From Cycas panzhihuaensis (lineage: Eukaryota > Cycadophyta), in contig CM041465.1 in NCBI GenBank assembly GCA_023213395.1, positions 164,989,741 through 165,053,740 of the forward strand: 64,000 bases of DNA, given 5' to 3'. The notes beneath the pieces were generated by a model. The model was not told the origin of the DNA. It made no database searches and worked only from the letters and a program-made list of their open reading frames with translations. Position numbers and translations under genes: made by a program. Below, piece by piece: positions 57,109 through 64,000 of the stretch (position 1 is the stretch's first letter; each line of letters begins with the position of its first letter).

Positions 57109-57600
57109 TTGGTCATGAAGTTTAATCATGTTGTGGTGATGTATTATCTTCATGTAACCATAATTGGGAAGCTTGTAACGGTGGAAGAGAACCTCATTAT
57201 ATTTGTCATATCAATAGCCTTCATAGATGATGAGGAGAAAACAAAGTATTTTGTGGAGTCAGGACCAGTACCAGTACTCATGATGTCAGAAAAGAAATCA
57301 TCATCCTTCCTTCGCTTTCAAGAGATCTTTATTGGCTTGTTTTTTCAGAATATCTCAAGAAGTTGATCATATGTACTGGTTTGGAGATAAGTAAGGAGAA
57401 ATTCTTCTTGAAAGAATCTTTGAGGCCCAAATCATATGTTGTCACTTTTGATCTTGGAGATAATAATCATCAAAAGGGATCACACTTCAAGTATGGTCTC
57501 TCAGATATAGTAGCAGTCACCAAGAAAAGAATAAGAGATGATGGAACAAGGATGATACACAGGATTGAAAAGCTTTGCTACACTCCAGACGAAGATTGAG
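57109..57600 (+). pseudogene. Element A unidentified coding stretch
   Basis: Two overlapping open frames, 57109-57366 and 57363-57599, lie where pol would end. The first has hydrophobic stretches (VVVMYYLHVTIIGKLV, LIIFVISIAFID) and then YFVESGPVPVLM; the second has SYVVTFDLGDNN and YGLSDIVAVTKKRIRDDG. Neither matches copia or gypsy proteins that I know. It may be a captured host fragment or chance open sequence. I do not assign a function. Confidence 0.4.
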
Positions 57601-57754
57601 CTCCCGACATTGTCTTCAAAAAGATAACCAGATCCAAGCATTGCAAATTCAAACAACACCTCATGTCAAGTCTTGTGTCAATTTTGTTGTCAGTCCTTAG
57701 TACTGAGTGTCATGATGTCTTTTTGTTGTCTTGACATTAAACATTAAGAGGAGG

Positions 57755-58196
57755 TGTTGGAAGATAATGTCTAATGTGTAAATATTTAATGTATTTAGGT
57801 GAAAGTTATGTCTAAGGGTTATTAATGTTGTAGTCCTAAGTATTATGTAAAGGTCTATGGATCAAATATTATAATATGGTTGAGTAAGTAGTTAATAGGT
57901 TATTGGTCAATTAGTAGGTATTAAGTCATTGATTATGTTAGAGGTCATTTGTCCCACATGTAACTTACCTCATCTTACTTGTTCTCACTTATGATACATA
58001 AATAGGTGAGTAAGGTAGAGTGGTACAAGGTAAGAGTCATGATGGGGAGTCATGATGAAGTCTATTGTTGAGTCAATGTTGTGGAAGTATTCCAATGTAA
58101 TTATGATCATTATGAGTTAAATGTTATCTTCACTATGTTCATGGTTCATGTTCCATTGTTGTTAATGTTGAATGATCTCCATGCGAAATTCTAACA
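57755..58196 (+). repeat. 3' LTR of A
   Basis: 442 bp, following the purine tract at 57742-57754. It has two short insertions relative to the 5' LTR, including GTAA/GAGTAA-type duplications near 57885 and 58010. Confidence 0.95.
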
Positions 58197-58212
58197 GAAT
58201 TAATCATAGATT

Positions 58213-58555
58213 TGTTAGTGCGGCAGTTTAATATTGTCACTTGTTAATGTTAATGCAGTGGTTTAATTAATGTGATTAACGAAATGGTGCAAGTTATGCA
58301 GAGAGTCAAAACCCTTAACAGTTGACACCTCCCGAGGGATTATAAATATCTCGAAGTCCCTTATATGTCCATATCAATCAAGTGGTAATCAATGTGATCA
58401 ATAGATCTTTGTGGTGGGATTTTTCTGAAAGGGTTTCCCATGTATATCTTCTGTATTGTGAAACTATTTTCTATGTCTATTTTGTTTGCTTGTTGTGTAT
58501 GGTAAAAGATATTGTGGAGTGTAAACATGTATGCATTCATTCATGTTTCTTAGCA
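58213..58555 (+). repeat. 5' LTR of F
   Basis: 343 bp, TGTTAGTGCGGCAG to GTTTCTTAGCA. GGATTATAAATATC near 58338 is a likely promoter core. It is related to the G LTRs (TGTTAATGTGGCAG). Confidence 0.93.
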
Positions 58556-58567
58556 TGGTATCAGAGC
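58556..58567 (+). other. Primer-binding site of F
   Basis: TGGTATCAGAGC directly after the LTR. Confidence 0.93.
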
Positions 58568-59869
58568 AATCTAGTCTTACAAAGTTGAAGTCGCAGTTGG
58601 GTGGAGAGATGAGATCGTAGATTGCTAGGTGAAGCTATCAAAACCCAAGTTTTCTAGGGATTTATCTTCTCCAACAACTTGCAAAAGTAGGCACAGTATT
58701 CAATGGTTGTTGAGGAGGTGAAACTCACCTATCAACAAGGTTAGTGCACTATTTGAGGTCAAAACTGAAACTTGCAAGCCTTTTGTGGATTAAGTTGGCT
58801 TGTTGTGGGGTCATCCAGAGCTGGTTGGATGTAATGGGCACCACCTAAGGCCAGCAAATCACGTTTAGATGGAGATCTAGCAGTGTTGGGTGTTACTACA
58901 CATCATACAAGTAAGTTTGCTCTTTTTCGAAGAAGTTCAATTATATTTGGCATTAAAAGTCACCGAAATAGTCAAGTTTCCTTACTTAAGCGTGAGATTG
59001 TATCTCATTAAGAAGGTTTTCTATTTGTAATAAGGATACTGAGCAACAATTAAAATTGTTTTGTGGACTATTCGGAGCGTGTGATTGAACGCTAAGATTG
59101 GGCAACTTCTTATGAGCTTACGGCACTATTTTTTCTTCTGCTGAGTGCTAGGACTGCATGAGACTATTGGTGGACTATGTGTGGCTTGTCTTACTAGTCT
59201 TAGGTGTGTAGTTAAGTTGTAAGGGCTTAGGAGGACTTGCACACGTCATAAACCCTCATGCGGTTCCTGCAACTCTTCGCTCACATCTTTTGAAGTCCGA
59301 AAGGATGATATAAGTGACGATTGAAAAATATTTTGGGTGATAAACCTTAGTCGACCCTTATCTGACATTGTTTCTTGATTTAAGACGTGCGTTTAGTGAA
59401 AAGGTGTGCAGCCTTTTTTGGACAACCGCCAATTTAAGAATATGCCTTTTGGCATATTATATATAAAGTGAACTTTATAACCTTTGAAAGACCGTTGAAA
59501 ACATTATTTGGTGTATACATGAAGCATTGTGAGCAATTTTGAGATCACTTTGAAGCCATTTTTCGATTGAAATCTGACTTGGAAGCTATATAATCACTGC
59601 TATGTTGAAAATTTCCTCTTTGCGAAGCATATTTTGTGTTTTTTTGAGTCGCTTTTGGAGCTTCTTGGATATTTGGAGAACGTACTTGAGGCCAATTGCT
59701 GTTGGATTGATTATCAGTGGGCAGTTCTAGCTTGCATAACCATTGGTTTGTGTACCCCAACAGAAGTGCTTGTGAAGAAGGTGAATACAGTGAAGTGGGT
59801 GTTGTCGGAAAGATTATAGGTCCAATAGTCTAGCGATACTAACTTGTTTTTTAAGCTTGTTTCTCAAGA
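58568..59869 (+). other. Leader of F
   Basis: A 1.3-kb untranslated leader without recognisable domains, comparable to that of G. Confidence 0.7.
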
Positions 59870-60960
59870 ATGGATAGATTGATGCCCAAAGTTATCTTTA
59901 ATGGCAACAACTTTGACAAGCGGAAGGCTAACATGGAGTTAATATTGATGGTGAATCAAACCTATGCGATAACTAAGGTGTAAGTCGGTGCAATTCTACT
60001 CGATCATAAGGAATGTGTTCGACTTTAGGAGAAGCAATTCATGGCAGTCGAATTGTTGAAACTGTTACTAGTGCCAAACCAAAAGGCACTAGTCCATAAC
60101 CTTGACCAACCAGATGAAATTTAGACAAAGTTGTGTGAAACTTTTGAGAAGAAGAAGACGAATAGACGCTTAGCTTTGATATTGGAGCTTCTCAATTCTA
60201 TAGTGGAAGATGAGACCAACATAAATGCCTACCTGTATAAAGTCACTAATTTGAAGAACAAGCTAGAGGAGTTGAAATCAAATTTGATTGATAATGCGTT
60301 GTTGTATGCAATAATTATGTTGGAACTACTAGCAACATTTGCCACATTCCAAACCATCTATGGCAGAGATGAGGTGATGGAGGGTGAGACGTTTGATGGT
60401 ATAAAGAATCTCATTCTAGCTAAGGATGCCAAGCTTAAACATCATGGAATACTTGGAAGTTCCGATTCAAGTCAGGCCTTAGTCTTGAAGACACAAAGGA
60501 GAGAGACCATTTAGGAGGAGAAGTTCACACAAAGGTCAAGGGAAGAATCTCAAGAGAAGAAGAAATTCACAAGTAAATGCAACTATTGCAAGAAAGAAGG
60601 CCATAGAGAAAAGAACTATTGATTCAAGAGACGGGACAAACGCAAAGCTAGCCAAGATGATAAAGGAAAGAGCGTAACAACACACCATGTTAGAGTGTTA
60701 GCCTTGTCAGCCAAGTCAAATTAGAGAGACTATTGGATTTTGGACTCTAAAGCTCAGAAGCACATCTCTTTCTAGAAGCAAAACTTTGATGTATGGAATG
60801 CAGATCCTAGTAATGCTAAAATTATCCTTGGAGATGCTTGCAGTTTACCAGTTAAAGGTGTTGGTGATGTATCCTTGGCAGGTGGCAAATTTAAAGGGGT
60901 CTATTAGGTACCCAAGATGTAGATGAATTAACTTTTAGCCCGAGAAATCTGCAAACAAGG
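59870..60960 (+). pseudogene. Element F gag and protease
   Basis: From ATG 59870 (MDRLMPKVIFNGNNF) one frame gives ALILELLNSIVEDETNIN, LIDNALLYAIIMLELL and the zinc knuckle CNYCKKEGHREKNY, whose last Cys is Tyr. The protease site reads YWILDSKAQKHIS, with Lys in place of the Gly of DSGA, so the protease would be dead. About ten in-frame stops occur, mostly TAG, without indels. Confidence 0.9.
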
Positions 60961-62275
60961 AATGAAGGTCAAGCTTTATAAATATAGATGTCTGATTAAG
61001 GATCCTAAACAAAATTTCTTTGTCATTGCTATTGGAAAAGTAAGAGGTAATTTTTGGGTGTTTGAAAAGTTTCAATCCCAGAAGAAATCCTATGCTTTTG
61101 TTGCAAGCGCAAATGATGTGAGTAAGTTGTGGCATGATCGCCTGGGACATTTTAATTACAGAAGTATCGCATTGTTGAAAAGGTTGAAAATGCTGGAAGG
61201 ATTACCATATGTTTCATGTTTAGATGGTGTGTGTGAAGGGTGCATGTATGGGAAGCATCATCGCTATCCTTTTGCTCAGGAAAATGCCTGGAGAGCGAAG
61301 GAAAAGCTTGAACTTGTGCATACAGACATGATGGGGCCACTCTCAAACCCTTCAATATCAAGAGCTTGATATCCTTTGGTGTTTGTAGACGACTACACCA
61401 AGAAGGCCTAGGTGTATTTCTTGAAAAACAAGTCAAAAGTGTTTGACCACTTTCATGATTGGAAAGCAAGTGTTGAAAATGAATGTGATAAAAAGATTAA
61501 AATATTGAGAAATGATAATGGCAAGGAATACAACAATCATGTGTTTAATCAGCTCTACCGAGATCATGGTATAAAACAAGAGTTTACGGTCCCATATACC
61601 CCACAGTAAAATGGTGTTGTAGAGAGAAAAAACCGTACCATGATGGAGATGGCAAGGTGTATGGTGCATTCAAAAAACTTGTCCCCAATGTTTTGGGCAA
61701 AAACTATTGTGACTGTTATTTATATTCTAAACAAGGTACCCACTCAAGCAGTTTGAAGCATGACCCCCGAGGAAAAATGGATCAGTTGTAAACTAGCCAT
61801 TGGTCATTTAAAAACATTTGGGTGCATAGGATATGCACACATCTCAGATGAAGGTCTCAAGAAGTTGGATCACAAGGGTTTGAAGTACATATTTATGGGG
61901 TATTATGATTAGAATAAAGCTTACAAACTGTGGGATCTACAGGGAAAAAAGATTGTGATTAGTCAGGATGTTAAATTTGATGAGCCATCGACATATCATG
62001 CTGAGAAGTCATCATAAGAGCCTTTTTATTCCCCACTACTTCCATTTCCAAATTCAACAGCTGAAGAGGATGATGAGCCATTCGCTGGAATTCAAGAGGA
62101 AGTTGGACCGAGTGGAGAGAGTAATAGTGAGGAGCTGTCACATGAAGAAGTACCTATAACACCAAGTCCTTCTATACTGTTATGGGCAAAGAAGACGATA
62201 GAGGATTCCGAAATGGCAATGTAGAACCTTGTTGATGGCAAGAGAACACGAAGCCAACATGCTAGTCAGATTCTA
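60961..62275 (+). pseudogene. Element F integrase
   Basis: Same frame as gag. LWHDRLGHFNYRS and CEGCMYGKHHRYPFAQENAW form the zinc region. The core has LVHTDMMGPLSNPS, YFLKNKSKVFDHFHDW, LRNDNGKEY and NGVVERKNRTMMEMA, so all three acidic residues survive. Stops include TGA in the block that reads ARYTLVF in G and TAG in KAWVYF. LKTFGCIGYAHIS and IVISQDVKFDEPSTYHAEK close the domain. Confidence 0.92.
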
Positions 62276-63857
62276 TTGGTAAACACCGACAACTCCAGTG
62301 TTCCTATTTCATATGATGAAGCGAAGGATGATCCACAATGGAGAGTTGCGATGGAGGAGGAGTATGGCTCAATTATGAAGAATGCCACATGGGATTGGGT
62401 TCCCTTACCTCCGAAGAAGAACCTAGTTGGATGCAAGTGGGTCTACAAGACAAAGTTTTGCTCTGATGGAGAGGTGGACAAGTACAAGGCCAAGCTTGTT
62501 GCTCAAGGGTTTAAAAAGTAGGAAGGAATTGATTATGAGGAGACATTTACACCAATCACCAAGATAACGACGGTCCAGTTAATCATTTCCTTGATAGTTG
62601 CATATGGTTGGGAGTTACACCAAATGGGCGTTAATTCTGCATTTCTTAATGGAGATCTAAAGGAAGAGATTTATATGTCACAGCCTCTGGGATTCACTAA
62701 GAAAGGCCAGGAGCATCTTGTATGTTGTTTGAAGAAATCACTCTATGAACTAAAACAAGAACCTCATGCTTGGTATGTGAAGAACGATGCCAAATTAGAG
62801 GAAGAAGGACTTGTTGCTACAGATCTAGAGCCGAATCTGTATTTGAAAAGGAGTAGGACTTTAATAGTAGTTATTGTGTTGTATGTGGATGATCTAATCA
62901 TCAGAGGCAACTGTAATAAGACTATTGTTCAAGTCAAATCCAATTTAGGAGCTACCTTTGATATGACAGAACTCGGGCCTCTACATTACTTCTTAGGCAT
63001 TGAAGTCAGGTAGATGGAAGATAGAATCATGATGTTGCAAACTCAGTATGTGAAGAACCTATTGGATCATGATGTTGCAGACTCAGTATGTGAAGAACCT
63101 ATTGGAGAAGTTCAGGATGCAGGATTGCAAGCCGATTGCAACGCCATGTGCTGAGGGTACAAAGCTGTAGAAAGACATGGCCAAACCCTCTATAGATGGA
63201 ACATTGTAACGTCAATTGGTAGGGAGTCTAATCTATTTGACTCATACCAGCCCAGATATCACCTATGCTATTAAGTCGGTTTCCTATTATATGCAAAATC
63301 CTCAAGAACCACATTGCGTTATAGCGAAGCAGATTCTAAAGTACTTGAAAGGTACACTTAGTCATGGTCTTGAATACCTTTGTGGCGAAGAGATAAAGTT
63401 GTATGGCCAGACTAATGTTGATTCGAGAGGAGACTCTGACAACTCGAAATCCACTACTGGATACAACTTTGGTGTCAGTAATGGATTTGTTTCGTGGCAG
63501 TTGAAGAAACAACTAAGAGTGATATTATCTTCTATAGAGGCAGAATATCAAGGACTCAATTTTGGTGCAAAAGAAGCTGTATGGTTGCAAGATCTCTTAG
63601 AAGTTCTTGGAGTTTCAAATGGCAACCCGATTATTTTTGTTGATAATCAGAGTAGCATTCTCTTATTAAAGAATCCAAAGTTTCATGCTCATACGAAGCA
63701 CATTGAGATACAAAACCACTACATTCGTGAGTAGATCAAGTCAGGGAAGTTGTAGGTCGAGCATTGTCCGACTGAATATTAGCTTGTAGACATCTTCACC
63801 AAAGTGCTTACTAAAGATCAATTCACAAAGATGCGTAAAAGATTGGGACTCACATAA
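62276..63857 (+). pseudogene. Element F reverse transcriptase and RNase H
   Basis: RT has VGCKWVYKTKF, YKAKLVAQGFKK, DYEETFTPITK, then HQMGVNSAFLNGDL, where the motif-A catalytic Asp is Gly, KKSLYELKQEPHAWY and VLYVDDLIIRGN, which keeps the second motif. A 40-bp tandem duplication at 63026-63105 shifts the frame once; after it come LEKFRMQDCKPIATPC, LVGSLIYLTHTSPDITYA, KYLKGTL, KSTTGYNFGVSNG, FVDNQSSILLLKN, HAHTKHIEIQNHYIRE and VDIFTKVLTKDQF. The end is TAA at 63855. Stops at CAG-type positions (63735, 63753, 63777 and others) are common. Confidence 0.93.
63026..63105 (+). repeat. 40-bp tandem duplication in F RT
   Basis: Two copies of the unit starting ATCATGATGTTGCA and ending GAACCTATTGG, 63026-63065 and 63066-63105, with one mismatch. 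Because 40 is not a multiple of 3, it shifts the frame from 2 to 3. Confidence 0.95.
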
Positions 63858-63864
63858 GTTAACC

Positions 63865-63964
63865 TTGAGGGGGGATGTATCAACAAGGATAAAGCAACAA
63901 GATAGTCCAAGCCTTTGTGATGACTAAACTACTGCAGGCTCCCCACATTCACATTAAGGGAGGA
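63865..63964 (+). other. Two purine tracts at the end of F
   Basis: TTGAGGGGGGATG lies at 63865-63877, just after the stop codon. The tract next to the LTR is ACATTAAGGGAGGA at 63951-63964. G has the same pair (minus strand, 43453-43441 and 43345-43334). The roughly 75-bp spacer between them is noncoding. Confidence 0.75.
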
Positions 63965-64000
63965 TGTTAGCACGGCAATTTAATATTAAGCCACTTGTTA
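63965..64000 (+). repeat. 3' LTR of F, first 36 bp
   Basis: TGTTAGCACGGCAATTTAAT matches the start of the 5' LTR (TGTTAGTGCGGCAGTTTAAT). The rest is outside the window. Confidence 0.9.

Larger units (their letters stand above)
53717..58196 (+). mobile_element. Element A: gag-only LTR retrotransposon, 4480 bp
   Basis: LTRs 53717-54149 and 57755-58196, with GAATT at 53712-53716 and 58197-58201. The PBS is TGGTATCAAAGC at 54150-54161, and the purine tract ATTAAGAGGAGG precedes the 3' LTR. The interior encodes a Gag-like protein but no protease, integrase or RT. A second, unidentified coding stretch lies before the 3' LTR. The LTRs differ at about 6 percent of positions. It lies in the 5' LTR of E. 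Confidence 0.95.
8335..64000 (-). mobile_element. Element E: old minus-strand LTR element, the host of the whole nest
   Basis: A minus-strand LTR with a polypurine tract on its right (8335-8955) and a matching minus-strand LTR with a primer-binding site on its left (53122-53716) face each other as 3' and 5' LTRs of one element. Removing the TSD-bounded insertions D, J1, K, G and A leaves about 5.9 kb: LTRs of about 606 and 612 bp and 4.67 kb of internal DNA. The internal DNA shows no gag or pol on either strand, so E would be a large non-autonomous derivative. The LTRs differ at roughly 15 percent of positions in the first 165 bp compared. The last 18 bp or so of the 5' LTR should lie past the window, beyond F. 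The single-element reading is inference from order, orientation and length. Confidence 0.75.
58213..64000 (+). mobile_element. Element F: copia retrotransposon running off the right edge
   Basis: 5' LTR, PBS, leader, one long gag-pol frame, two purine tracts and the first 36 bp of the 3' LTR. It is the same family as G in the opposite orientation. The sequence before it, AGATT at 58208-58212, should recur after its 3' LTR. Insertion was into the 5' LTR of E, 11 bp from A. Confidence 0.93.

Noticed and set aside
59870-63857. Reassignment of TAG to glutamine, suggested by many TAGs at Gln positions
   Set aside because: TAA and TGA also interrupt the frame, some TAGs stand for Trp, CAG is still used normally, and neighbouring elements contain frameshifts. 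Decay by deamination explains it better.

Overview
The window reads as intergenic heterochromatin of a large, repeat-rich plant nuclear genome. No host gene, rRNA or tRNA gene is recognisable. Nearly every stretch belongs to LTR retrotransposons, mostly Ty1/copia, with one long Ty3/gypsy element. The plant assignment rests on TGGTATCAGAGC-type primer-binding sites directly after LTRs, 5-bp target-site duplications (TSDs), copia protein order protease-integrase-RT-RNase H, and an Athila-style extra ORF in the gypsy element. A gymnosperm or similar giant genome is plausible but not proven. Element letters (A to K) are mine.

Layout. 1-899: leader and 5' LTR of a minus-strand element of family A, running off the left edge. 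900-5940: copia debris, namely an integrase end (+), an inverted RT fragment (-), and a 5'-truncated copia element C (+) with its 3' LTR. 5941-8334: AT-rich DNA with a possible gypsy LTR/gag remnant and a short degenerate tandem repeat. From 8335 to beyond the right edge I read one old minus-strand LTR element (E), about 5.9 kb originally and without recognisable pol. Its 3' LTR is at 8335-8940 and its 5' LTR begins at 53134. Five complete elements now sit inside it, plus a sixth that runs off the window: D (copia, 9647-14880, TSD TTATT); J1 (copia, 16815-31443, TSD TCCAT), itself holding J2 of the same family (18609-25983, TSD GTATA); K (gypsy, minus, 32334-42875, TSD ACTCT); G (copia, minus, 42960-52058, TSD ACTTC), itself holding the non-autonomous H (48586-51320, TSD TTACT); A (53717-58196, TSD GAATT); and F (58213 to the edge, same family as G, likely TSD AGATT). 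A and F lie 11 bp apart in the 5' LTR of E.

How the parts relate. LTR-to-LTR differences counted by eye give a rough order of insertion that fits the nesting: E oldest (about 15 percent over the part compared), G about 8, A about 6, D 11 of 208, J1 and J2 near 1, H 1 of 365. All coding regions are broken, so none looks autonomous. The breaks are largely in-frame stops of CAG-to-TAG, CAA-to-TAA, CGA-to-TGA and TGG-to-TAG type, as expected from methylcytosine deamination. The two J copies and the two K LTRs also differ in clusters at CAG/CTG trinucleotides, which could be biology or systematic base-calling error at CHG methylation sites.

The least ordinary features are in K (an env-position ORF, Gag-like repeats between protease and RT, and a palindromic GCGTAC array), in the CpG-dense tandem arrays and long LTR palindromes of family J, in the array inside H, and in the unidentified coding stretch of A.
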